DNA of 64,000 nt from Bradyrhizobium sp. AZCC 2176 (GTDB taxonomy: Bacteria > Pseudomonadota > Alphaproteobacteria > Rhizobiales > Xanthobacteraceae), in NCBI RefSeq assembly GCF_036924645.1, contig NZ_JAZHRX010000001.1:3685501-3749500 (forward strand), written 5' to 3'. The first letter of the stretch is position 1. Each line of letters starts with the position of its first letter. Positions 57,220-64,000 of this stretch are shown here, in pieces. Both the position numbers and the translations under genes were made by a program. The notes under the pieces were generated by a model that saw only the letters and a list, made by a program, of their open reading frames with translations, did not search any database and was not told where the DNA came from.

Positions 57220-57741
57220 TCAGGGCTTGGCGGCCCGGCAGCCGGGGCTGTAGGCCCAGTTGCGGTCAAGCCCGGTCACGCACCATTCGACGCCCTGGCC
57301 GAAGCCGGCAAAGCCGCCATCCTCGATGATCGAGTAGTGCACGGTGCGCATCTTGCCGTCGCTCAGCATCACGTCACCGCTGCAGTAGCGGCGCGGAATA
57401 TTGTCGGACTGCCATGGCCGGAACGCGGTCTCGTGGATCCGGCCGAAAGCGGTAATCGTCAGCACCGAATTCCAGAACTTGCCTTCCTTTTCCTGGAATT
57501 GATATGCGATCGTCGCCAGCGCCCGCTCGCATTCGGCAACGCGGCCGTCATACTTCGGGCCGAACAGCCCGAAATTCAGCTCCAACGGGTTGGCGGCCTG
57601 GGCGGCAGGGCTGGCGGCCAGCAGGGCGAGCGCCGCCGCCATCGCGCCAAGTACTCTGGAGCCGAGTGCTCGGGAGCCGAGTGCTCGGGAGCCGAGTGCT
57701 CTGGGGCCGAGTGCTCTCATGGAGGTGAATAGGTTGCGCAT
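57220..57741 (-). CDS. Exported protein with pentapeptide repeat in its signal sequence
   Basis: 173 aa from ATG 57741 (57720 also possible). The N-terminal region contains four or five copies of the pentapeptide ALGSR/ALGPR/VLG (about residues 9-31) before a hydrophobic AAALALLAASPAAQA stretch. The mature part has cysteines in ECERAL, RYCSGD, EWCVTG and PGCRAA. It has no known family. The repeat comes from a 15-base unit at about 57651-57720. Confidence 0.8.
   Translation of the reverse strand: MRNLFTSMRALGPRALGSRALGSRALGSRVLGAMAAALALLAASPAAQAANPLELNFGLFGPKYDGRVAECERALATIAYQFQEKEGKFWNSVLTITAFGRIHETAFRPWQSDNIPRRYCSGDVMLSDGKMRTVHYSIIEDGGFAGFGQGVEWCVTGLDRNWAYSPGCRAAKP
57651..57720. repeat. 15-bp tandem repeat array within a signal-peptide coding region
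   Basis: Four to five near-identical 15-base units based on GAGCCGAGTGCTCGG, differing at one or two positions, in frame in the minus-strand gene. Such arrays can gain or lose units by slippage; 15 bases keeps the frame. Confidence 0.85.
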
Positions 57742-57907
57742 GGGGAATCCGCCGGTAAGCCAACACGCGAGACGGTGCCGCGAAGCCCTGACGAGGTCAA
57801 GTGCAGCGCGGCAACACCTGACGGCCAAGTCCGCCTCGTGCTGCAACCATTCTTTTCACGGCGGCCGGCGCACACTATGGTGGGCTCCGAGCGAAATGGA
57901 GTCTGCG

Positions 57908-58213
57908 ATGCGAAGAATTGTGGCCGCGTGCCTGATTGCCATGGGCGGAATGCTGGCGGCGGCGCCGGCGCAGGCGCAGTGGTGGGACATCGACACGGTG
58001 CCGCCGTTCAAGGGCAATGACACCGGCGGCATCATCGCCTATCCGCTGGCGATGCAGGCCGATGCCCGTCAGCTCGCCGTCGATCACTGCGCCCGCTATG
58101 GCAAGGTGGTGAAATTCCTTGGCGTGCAGCCCAATTACGGCGGCTACGTTTCCTTTGCCTGCCGCTGGGTGCCCTATGGCGCCGCTGAACGGCCGCTGCG
58201 CACGCTTTACTGA
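57908..58213 (+). CDS. Small exported protein of unknown function
   Basis: 101 aa from ATG 57908, chosen because GGAG at 57898-57901 lies six bases upstream; ATG 57896 is in frame too. A signal peptide (about 1-23, ending APAQAQ) then a compact mature domain with VDHCARYGKVVKFLGVQPNY and SFACRWVPYG; two cysteines may form one disulfide. Divergent from the repeat-bearing gene. Family not recognised. Confidence 0.8.
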   Translation: MRRIVAACLIAMGGMLAAAPAQAQWWDIDTVPPFKGNDTGGIIAYPLAMQADARQLAVDHCARYGKVVKFLGVQPNYGGYVSFACRWVPYGAAERPLRTLY

Positions 58214-58314
58214 GCGCGACCGCTACCTGGATTTTCAGCCGGACATGTTTTTGCCACGCGAAGCGTTCACTTCGCGTGCGCGCACTATCGTGGAAGAATT
58301 CTGGGGGCACACGC

Positions 58315-58860
58315 ATGAGACGACTGCTTCTTGTGTCTTGTTCAGCCGTTGGTCTATTTGCTCTCCTGCCGGTAAACGGCGCGGTCGCCGTGGAGCTGCC
58401 GGTGCGCAAGGCCGGCCTGTGGGAGATGAAGGTGCTGAGCACAGGCGCGCCGGCGCCTGAGATGACGATGCAGCAATGCACCGACGAGGCCACCGACAAG
58501 GACATGAGCACCGCGTTCTCGCCGATGGCCAAGGAGATGTGCTCGAAGCAGGATATCCAGAAGACGGCGGCGGGCTATGTCACCGATTCCGTCTGCGGCA
58601 TCGCCGGCATGACGATCAAGTCGCATGCCGAGATCACCGGCGACTTCAATTCCGCCTACACCGTGAAATCGACCTCACGCAGCGAGGGTGGTCCGGCCGG
58701 TGGGGGGCGCGACAACACCACGACGATCGAGGCCAAATGGCTTGGCGCCTGCAAGAGCGATCAGAAGCCCGGCGACACCATGATGCCCGGCGGCATGAAG
58801 ATGAACATCAAGGACATGGAAAAGCTGAAGTCCATGATGCCGAAACAGCCGGGGAAGTAA
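58315..58860 (+). CDS. DUF3617 family exported protein
   Basis: 181 aa from ATG 58315. A signal peptide (about 1-25) precedes RKAGLWEMKVLST, MQQCTDEATDK and C-terminal Met/Lys-rich helices, as in DUF3617. Four cysteines are present in the mature part (QQC, EMC, DSVC, GAC). Function unknown. It is 101 bases downstream of the small exported gene, same strand. Confidence 0.88.
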   Translation: MRRLLLVSCSAVGLFALLPVNGAVAVELPVRKAGLWEMKVLSTGAPAPEMTMQQCTDEATDKDMSTAFSPMAKEMCSKQDIQKTAAGYVTDSVCGIAGMTIKSHAEITGDFNSAYTVKSTSRSEGGPAGGGRDNTTTIEAKWLGACKSDQKPGDTMMPGGMKMNIKDMEKLKSMMPKQPGK

Positions 58861-58890
58861 CGGAGGCCGCAGAATTTGTCGCGGTGAATT

Positions 58891-59010
58891 GTCGTCTCTG
58901 CGAACGCAGGGACCCATACGACGTGCCCTAATTTTTGAGGGCCGCTGTTCAACGGCTTTGTTCAACAACCAAGCCCTGTGGTTATGGATTCCTGCGTTCG
59001 CAGGGACGAC
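58891..59010. repeat. Long inverted repeat, family A, second copy
   Basis: Arms at 58891-58918 and 58983-59010 match those of the 446-564 element nearly base for base. It lies between the converging DUF3617 and histidine-kinase genes, the same kind of position as the first copy. Confidence 0.85.
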
Positions 59011-59029
59011 TACGCCCCGTCTATCTTGC

Positions 59030-60415
59030 CTACACCGGCACCCTTACCGCCGCGCGCAGGCCGCCCATCGGGCTGTCGCCGAGGGTGATGTCGCCGCCAT
59101 GCGAGCGGGCGATATCGCGGGCGATGGCCAGCCCTAAGCCAGTGCCGCCTTCGTCCTGGTTGCGGGCATCGTCAAGCCGCAGGAACGGCTTGAATACTTC
59201 CTCGCGCATGTTGGCGGGAATGCCCGGCCCGTCGTCGTCGACGGTCACCGTCAGATAGCGGTGATCGCGGTGACCGATGATGGCGACGGTGTTGGCGTGG
59301 CGCGCCGCGTTCGAGACGAGGTTGGCGATGCAGCGCTTGAACGAGGCCGGCTTCACCGTCACCACGGGCAGGCCGTGGAACGTCACCGTCGCGATATGGC
59401 CGTTGCGCTCGGCGTCGCTGCGCAATTCCTCCAGCGCCTTCGCCATGTCGGTCGGCTGCGCGATCTCGCCGCTGTCGCCGCGCGCAAAGGCGAGATAGGC
59501 CTCCAGCATGCCGGACATTTCGTCCACATCCTTGCGCATGCCGTCGACTTCGGGGCTGTCGCCGATCAGGGCGAGTTCGAGCTTGAAGCGGGTCAGGATG
59601 GTGCGCAGATCGTGGCTGACGCCGGCCAGCATCGCGGTGCGCTGCTCGATCGCGCGCTCGATGCGGGCCTTCATTTCCAGGAACGCCTGCGCAGCGCGCC
59701 GCACCTCCCGCGCGCCGCGCGGGCGGAAGTTCGGCACCTCGCGGCCCTTGCCGAAACTTTCGGCGGCGTCCGCCAGCCGCAGGATCGGCCTGATCTGGTT
59801 GCGCAGGAACAACACTGCGACGATCAAGAGGATCGAGGAGGTGCCCAGCATCCAGAAGATGAAGATCTCCGAATTCGAGGCGTAGGCGGCGCTGCGCTGC
59901 GCGAACACACGCATCACCGCATCGTCGAGCTGAATGCGGATTTCAACCAGATTGGACTTGCCGACAGTATCGATCCAGAACGGGCGGCGGATCTGGCGGC
60001 CGATCTGCGCCGACAGCGTCTGGTCGAGCAGCGAGAAGAACGGTTTTGGCCCGGGCTGCGGCATGTCGCCGATGGGGAGAAAATCCACCACGAGCTGCAG
60101 CCGCTGCCCGACGCGGCGCAATTGCGCGCGTTCCTTGTCCTGCGGATAGAACTTGTAGACGTCGATCAGGCTGGCGATGTCCTGCACCACGGCGGCCGAC
60201 AGGCGCCGCGTCACCGTGTTCCAGTGCCGCTCCATGAACACGAACGCCACGACCGTTTGCAGGATCACCATCGGCACGATCATGATCAGCAGCGCGCGGG
60301 CGTAGAGGCCGGTCGGCATCCAGCCCTTGAACGCGTTGCCCATCCAGCCATTGGCCCTGGAGACGCGTTGCGACGCATTGCGGATGAACGTCAGGCCGGT
60401 GTCGAGCGTACTCAT
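59030..60415 (-). CDS. Sensor histidine kinase (EnvZ-like)
   Basis: 461 aa. TM helix at about 38-62, periplasmic region 63-183, TM helix 184-205, HAMP about 205-257, phospho-acceptor His268 in SHDLRTILTR, then an ATPase domain with NLVSNAARHAN (N box), DDDGPGIP (G1) and GGTGLGLAIA (G2). The residue five after the histidine, normally proline, is isoleucine. It follows petR eight bases downstream and is its likely partner. Confidence 0.93.
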   Translation of the reverse strand: MSTLDTGLTFIRNASQRVSRANGWMGNAFKGWMPTGLYARALLIMIVPMVILQTVVAFVFMERHWNTVTRRLSAAVVQDIASLIDVYKFYPQDKERAQLRRVGQRLQLVVDFLPIGDMPQPGPKPFFSLLDQTLSAQIGRQIRRPFWIDTVGKSNLVEIRIQLDDAVMRVFAQRSAAYASNSEIFIFWMLGTSSILLIVAVLFLRNQIRPILRLADAAESFGKGREVPNFRPRGAREVRRAAQAFLEMKARIERAIEQRTAMLAGVSHDLRTILTRFKLELALIGDSPEVDGMRKDVDEMSGMLEAYLAFARGDSGEIAQPTDMAKALEELRSDAERNGHIATVTFHGLPVVTVKPASFKRCIANLVSNAARHANTVAIIGHRDHRYLTVTVDDDGPGIPANMREEVFKPFLRLDDARNQDEGGTGLGLAIARDIARSHGGDITLGDSPMGGLRAAVRVPV

Positions 60416-60423
60416 GCGTTGGC

Positions 60424-61164
60424 TCAGGGCGACGCGACCAGGCGATAGCCGATGCCGCGCACCGCCTGCAGGAACAGCGGATTGGCGGGATCGCGTTCGA
60501 TCTTGCGCCGCAGGCGGTTGATCTGCACGTCGACCGCGCGCTCGTTCACCGTACCGCCGCCGGTCAGCGCCGCGCGCGGCACGGTCTCGCCGGGGCTGGC
60601 GGACAGAATGCGCAGCATTTCGCGCTCGCGATCGGTCAGGTGAATGATCTCCTCGCCCTGGCGCAGTTCGCCGCGATCGAGATGAAAAACGTAAGGGCCG
60701 AACGCGATCTGCTCCAGCGCTTCCACCGGCGGCGGCGCGGAGCGTTTGAGGATATTGCCGATTCGCAAGACCAGCTCGCGTGGCTCGAACGGTTTTGCGA
60801 CATAGTCGTCGGCGCCGATCTGCAGGCCCTCGATCCGCGCCTCCGCTTCATGGCGCGCCGTCAGCATGATGATCGGCACCGAGGACGAGGTGCGAATGAA
60901 CCGGGCCAGATCGAAGCCGGTTTCGCCGGGCATCATGACGTCGAGGATCAGGAGATCGAAATGCAGACCGAGCAGCTTTGCGCGCGCGTCGTTCGCGCTT
61001 GAGGCGGTGGTGACGCGATAACCCTCGCCGGACAGAAACCGCGACAGCAGATCGCGGATACGGCGGTCGTCGTCGACCAGCAGCAGATGCGGGGCGTCGT
61101 CGGCCAGTTGCCGCGACGCGCGCGCGGTGGCTGCAGCGATAGTTGCTCCTTGCGCCACGGTCAC
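60424..61164 (-). CDS. petR: OmpR-family response regulator, PetR-like
   Basis: 246 aa from GTG 61164 (GTGA overlap with petP). Receiver: acidic Asp31-33, phosphorylated Asp75, Thr102, Lys124. C-terminal winged helix with LTDREREML and VDVQINRLRRKIE. A MarR gene directly before it and a kinase after it repeat the petP-petR arrangement of Rhodobacter capsulatus, where the pair controls cytochrome bc1. Here the petABC genes are not in the window. Confidence 0.9.
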   Translation of the reverse strand: MTVAQGATIAAATARASRQLADDAPHLLLVDDDRRIRDLLSRFLSGEGYRVTTASSANDARAKLLGLHFDLLILDVMMPGETGFDLARFIRTSSSVPIIMLTARHEAEARIEGLQIGADDYVAKPFEPRELVLRIGNILKRSAPPPVEALEQIAFGPYVFHLDRGELRQGEEIIHLTDREREMLRILSASPGETVPRAALTGGGTVNERAVDVQINRLRRKIERDPANPLFLQAVRGIGYRLVASP

Positions 61165-61712
61165 TCCCTTGGCTTCTTGCTACCGGTCCCGAAGATCGCC
61201 GCCAACACCTTGTCGGGGTCGTCGCGATCGATCATCGCGCGCAGGAACTGGCTGATAGCAGCGACGCCTTCCGGATTGATCTCCCGGAGCGCGCGGGTGA
61301 TGCGATCGGTCTGCAGTCCTGCGAGCTTTGCCACCAAGGCTTCGCCCTTGGGGGTGGCGTAAAGAAGGCGCTGCCGGCGGTCGTTGTTGCCGGTCTTCTG
61401 GATGATGTAGCCCTCATCGAGCAACTGCTTGAGCACCCGGCCGAGCGACTGCTTGGTGATCCGCAAGACGTCCAGGAGGTCGGCGACCTTGAGGCCGGGA
61501 TAGCGGTAGACAAAATGCATCACGCGGTGATGGGCGCGGCCGAACCCGAACGCCTCGAGTTCATGGTCGGCATCGCCCACGAAATCGCGATAGGCGAAGA
61601 ACAACAGTTCGATAATGTCCCAGCGCATTTCGCCGGCCCGTGCGGGTGAAGCGCCCTCGGCCCCCTGCGAATCGAGGGATGCCGGAGACTTTGAGAAATT
61701 TATGTCAGTCAT
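61161..61712 (-). CDS. petP: MarR-family regulator, PetP-like
   Basis: 183 aa from ATG 61712. A winged helix spans about 40-145: LEAFGFGRAHHRVMHFVYR, LKVADLLDVLRITKQSLGRVLKQLLDEG (recognition helix) and NNDRRQRLLYATPKG (wing). It is coupled to petR by GTGA. The palindrome at 61701-61721 overlaps its start. Confidence 0.9.
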   Translation of the reverse strand: MTDINFSKSPASLDSQGAEGASPARAGEMRWDIIELLFFAYRDFVGDADHELEAFGFGRAHHRVMHFVYRYPGLKVADLLDVLRITKQSLGRVLKQLLDEGYIIQKTGNNDRRQRLLYATPKGEALVAKLAGLQTDRITRALREINPEGVAAISQFLRAMIDRDDPDKVLAAIFGTGSKKPRE

Positions 61713-61721
61713 GTTGACATA
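61701..61721. promoter_or_regulatory. Palindrome over the petP start codon
   Basis: TATGTCA (61701-61707) and TGACATA (61715-61721) are perfect complements around a seven-base spacer containing the petP start. MarR proteins often bind such palindromes near their own gene; autoregulation is inferred. Confidence 0.5.
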
Positions 61722-62063
61722 TCTTGGGTTCAATGTTACAAAACTGCCGGCCACGACGAAACTTTAAGTCGTTTCGAACTTGGCGACGTGTCAGGCAGCC
61801 GGAAAAAGCCAGCGATGGCGGCAACGGTCGCAAATGAATTACCGTGCGATTGTCGAGCGGCATTTCGGCAAACATACTGGACTTCGGCATCCCGCAAAAG
61901 CATGTCGTCAACCGACATGACGGCGATGGAAGCCGGCCGCAAGGCTGGTGGTGGTGAAGTCCAGACCTTTTGAGCCAGCAGGTCAGGACGGGCCGGCCCC
62001 GGGAATCGCGCCGATACCGGCAGCGGGAAGCCAGGGCAGGAAGCAAGGGCAGGAAGCAAGGGA
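61713..62063. other. Divergent intergenic region between petP and ilvE
   Basis: 351 bases with no convincing gene. Short palindromes: CGAAAC-N8-GTTTCG around 61757-61776 and ATGTCG-N5-CGACAT around 61902-61919. Two tandem 13-base units (GGGCAGGAAGCAA, 62034-62059) lie just before the ilvE ATG and provide two copies of an AGGA ribosome site. Confidence 0.5.
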
Positions 62064-63140
62064 ATGAGTTTGAAATTCGAAATCCACCCTGCGGCGAATC
62101 CGACGCCCGAGCAGGAGCGCACGGCAAAGCTCGCCGACCCGGGCTTCGGCCGGATTTTCACCGATCACATGGCGATCGTTCGCTACAACCAGGCGAAGGG
62201 CTGGCATGGCGCGCGGGTCGAATCCCGCGCGAATTTCCCGCTCGACCCGGCCGCAGCCGTCCTGCACTACGCGCAGGAGATTTTCGAAGGCCTCAAGGCC
62301 TACAAGCGCGACAACGGCGTGAACCTGTTCCGCCCCGATGCCAATGCAAGGCGCTTTAGAAGTTCGGCTGAGCGCATGGCCATGGCGCCGCTGCCCGAGG
62401 ACGTGTTCATCGAAGCGGTCGAGCAGCTCGTGCGGATCGACAGCGCCTGGATTCCGGGCGGCGAGGGCAGTCTCTATTTGCGGCCCTTCATGATCGCGAG
62501 CGAGGTCTTCCTCGGCGTGAAGCCGTCGGCGGAATACATCTTCGCCGTTATCGCCTCGCCCGTCGGCTCCTATTTCAAGGGCGGACCTGCGCCGGTGTCG
62601 ATCTGGGTGTCGGAGAATTACACGCGCGCCGCGATCGGCGGCACCGGCGCCGTCAAATGCGGCGGCAATTACGCCGCGAGCCTGCGCGCGCAGGCCGAGG
62701 CCATCGAGCACGGCTGCGATCAGGTCGTTTTCCTCGATGCGGTCGAGCGCCGCTACATCGAGGAACTCGGCGGCATGAACGTCTTCTTCGTGTTCGACGA
62801 CGGTTCGCTCTCGACGCCGCCGCTCGGCACCATCCTGCCGGGCATCACCCGCGATTCGATCATCGCGCTCGCCAAGGATGCCGGCACGCCCGTGCGCGAG
62901 GAGCTCTATACGATCGATCAGTGGCGCGCGGATGCCGCCAGCGGAAAGCTGAAAGAGGCGTTCGCCTGCGGTACGGCGGCCGTCATCTCACCGATCGGCA
63001 AGGTGTGTTCGGCGAGCGGCGATTTTCAGATCTCTGGCGGCGCGGCCGGCCCCGTCGCCATGGGCCTGCGCAAGAAGCTGGTCGACATCCAGTACGGTCG
63101 GGCGGCCGACCCGCACGATTGGATCAGAAAGGTCCTGTGA
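62064..63140 (+). CDS. ilvE: Branched-chain amino acid aminotransferase, eukaryote-like subtype
   Basis: 358 aa. It interconverts Leu, Ile, Val and their 2-keto acids with PLP. Landmarks: LHYAQEIFEGLKAYK, YLRPFM, the Schiff-base lysine in GAVKCGGNYAAS, and late TAAVISPIGKV. The length and phrases match the longer TIGR01123-type branch. A different BCAT gene follows 127 bases later. Two stacked AGGA sites precede the start. Confidence 0.93.
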   Translation: MSLKFEIHPAANPTPEQERTAKLADPGFGRIFTDHMAIVRYNQAKGWHGARVESRANFPLDPAAAVLHYAQEIFEGLKAYKRDNGVNLFRPDANARRFRSSAERMAMAPLPEDVFIEAVEQLVRIDSAWIPGGEGSLYLRPFMIASEVFLGVKPSAEYIFAVIASPVGSYFKGGPAPVSIWVSENYTRAAIGGTGAVKCGGNYAASLRAQAEAIEHGCDQVVFLDAVERRYIEELGGMNVFFVFDDGSLSTPPLGTILPGITRDSIIALAKDAGTPVREELYTIDQWRADAASGKLKEAFACGTAAVISPIGKVCSASGDFQISGGAAGPVAMGLRKKLVDIQYGRAADPHDWIRKVL

Positions 63141-63267
63141 CCGGCGGCGGAATTATCCCGCCGCTTCCGTAGATAGATCGCTTGAGCGCTGGGTGCGCGC
63201 GGCTCGTTGAGCCGCGCGAGGGCTGATGCGCGGCCAATTGAAGCAGTGTCCATCCGGGAGAGAGACC

Positions 63268-64000
63268 ATGGGAGTTTCGTTCGACAAGATCGATGGCGTC
63301 ATCTGGTACGATGGGAAGCTGGTGCCGTGGGCCGATGCCAGCGTGCACATTCTCACCCATGGCCTGCACTACGCGAGCTGCGTGTTCGAGGGCGAGCGTG
63401 CCTATGGCGGCAGGGTCTTCAAGAGCACGGCGCATTCCGAACGGCTGAAGAACTCGGCCAATATTCTCGATTTCGAGATTCCCTGGTCGGTCGCCGAGAT
63501 CGATGCCGCCAAGCAGCTCGTGATCGACAGGAACAATTTGCCGGATGCTTATCTGCGCCCGATCGCCTGGCGCGGTTCGGAGATGATGGGTGTCTCGGCG
63601 CCGACCAACACCATCCATCTCGCCATCGCCGCCTGGAACTGGCCGAGCTATTTCGATCCGGTCGAGAAGCTGAAGGGCATCCGGATCGGCATGGCCGAAT
63701 ACCGACGGCCGGATCCGGTGACCAGCCCGGCGATGGCGAAGGCGTCCGGCCTCTACATGATCTGCACCATCTCCAAGCATAAGGCCGAGCGCGCAGGCTA
63801 TGCCGACGCCATGATGCTGGACTGGCAGGGGCGGGTCGCCGAGTGCACGGGCGCCAACATCTTCTTCATCAAGGACGGCAAGATCCACACGCCGATAGCC
63901 GACTGTTTTCTCGCCGGCATCACCCGCGCCACCGCCATCGACCTCGCCAGGCGGCGCGGCATCGAGGTGATCGAGCGCCGCATCATGCCGGAGGAACTCG
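63268..64000 (+). CDS. Branched-chain amino acid aminotransferase (class IV), truncated by window end
   Basis: About 244 codons are visible from ATG 63268, preceded by a GGGAGAGAGA ribosome site. WYDGKLVPWADASVHILTHGLHYASCVFEGERAY, then YLRPIAWRG, the PLP lysine region TISKHKAERAGYADAMM and ECTGANIFFIKDG belong to the shorter class IV BCAT branch (TIGR01122-like). It is only distantly like the gene before it, so the two are not a recent duplication. The C-terminus lies beyond the window. Confidence 0.9.
   Translation, partial: MGVSFDKIDGVIWYDGKLVPWADASVHILTHGLHYASCVFEGERAYGGRVFKSTAHSERLKNSANILDFEIPWSVAEIDAAKQLVIDRNNLPDAYLRPIAWRGSEMMGVSAPTNTIHLAIAAWNWPSYFDPVEKLKGIRIGMAEYRRPDPVTSPAMAKASGLYMICTISKHKAERAGYADAMMLDWQGRVAECTGANIFFIKDGKIHTPIADCFLAGITRATAIDLARRRGIEVIERRIMPEEL

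Noticed and set aside
57651..57720. Possible CRISPR-like array
   Set aside because: Units are 15 bases, directly adjacent with no unique spacers, and lie in a coding frame; it is a tandem repeat.

Overview
The window reads as chromosomal DNA of an alphaproteobacterium close to Bradyrhizobium/Rhodopseudomonas (Nitrobacteraceae). Support: high GC, dense genes with many ATGA/GTGA/TGATG start-stop overlaps, HisZ beside HisG, a PetP/PetR pair, DUF2093/DUF4170/DUF374 lipid A neighbours, Omp25-like porins, and several families of long inverted repeats between genes that are common in that genus. No rRNA, tRNA, transposase, prophage or CRISPR array was seen, so this is a core/housekeeping region with a few accessory genes.

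Layout. 1-7.3 kb: the tail of an L,D-transpeptidase, a DUF2076 protein, a polyprenyl glycosyltransferase with a ChbG/HpnK-type deacetylase, hisZ-hisG, a ParDE-type toxin-antitoxin pair and rsmE. 7.5-16.2 kb: ubiA, then pmbA-cysQ-DUF4170-DUF374-waaA-lpxK, a tightly packed lipid A/Kdo block. 16.4-25.7 kb: a secreted hydrolase that has lost its catalytic serine, xseA, a small operon of two membrane proteins plus a winged-helix regulator behind a palindromic operator-like site, purD, and an acyl-CoA dehydrogenase that shares overlapping start codons with a fluoroacetate-dehalogenase-like hydrolase. 25.7-33.2 kb: tadA, a large pseudouridine synthase with a disordered basic N-terminus, rsmD, mutL, a DUF2892-ECF sigma pair and arfB. 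33.3-42.8 kb: an active/inactive M16 protease pair, a proline-rich exported protein, lspA (apparently frameshifted), ileS with a histone-like lysine/alanine tail, an acetyltransferase and ribF. 43-51.6 kb: stand-alone cheY, a HAD phosphatase, a TipF-like degenerate EAL protein, YihY, a holin-like protein, a class III aminotransferase, then prmB, moaE, moaD and pgsA. 51.7-64 kb: uvrC, an Omp25-like porin, a cold-shock protein, rlmJ, RNase T2, several small exported proteins, a petP-petR-histidine kinase operon, and two different branched-chain aminotransferases in tandem, the second cut by the window end.

How they work together. Many genes serve translation: IleS, TadA, RsmE, RsmD, RluB-type synthase, RlmJ, PrmB and ArfB. 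A second group builds the envelope: WaaA, LpxK, DUF374, PgsA, LspA, porin and L,D-transpeptidase. I see no single large undescribed system. The best leads are local: the basic tails on IleS and the pseudouridine synthase, the operator-controlled membrane-protein/regulator operon, the ECF sigma factor coupled to a DUF2892 membrane protein, the complete dehalogenase catalytic set, the exported hydrolase without its nucleophile, and a pentapeptide repeat inside a signal sequence. All functional calls rest on reading motifs and on family knowledge; no database search was run.
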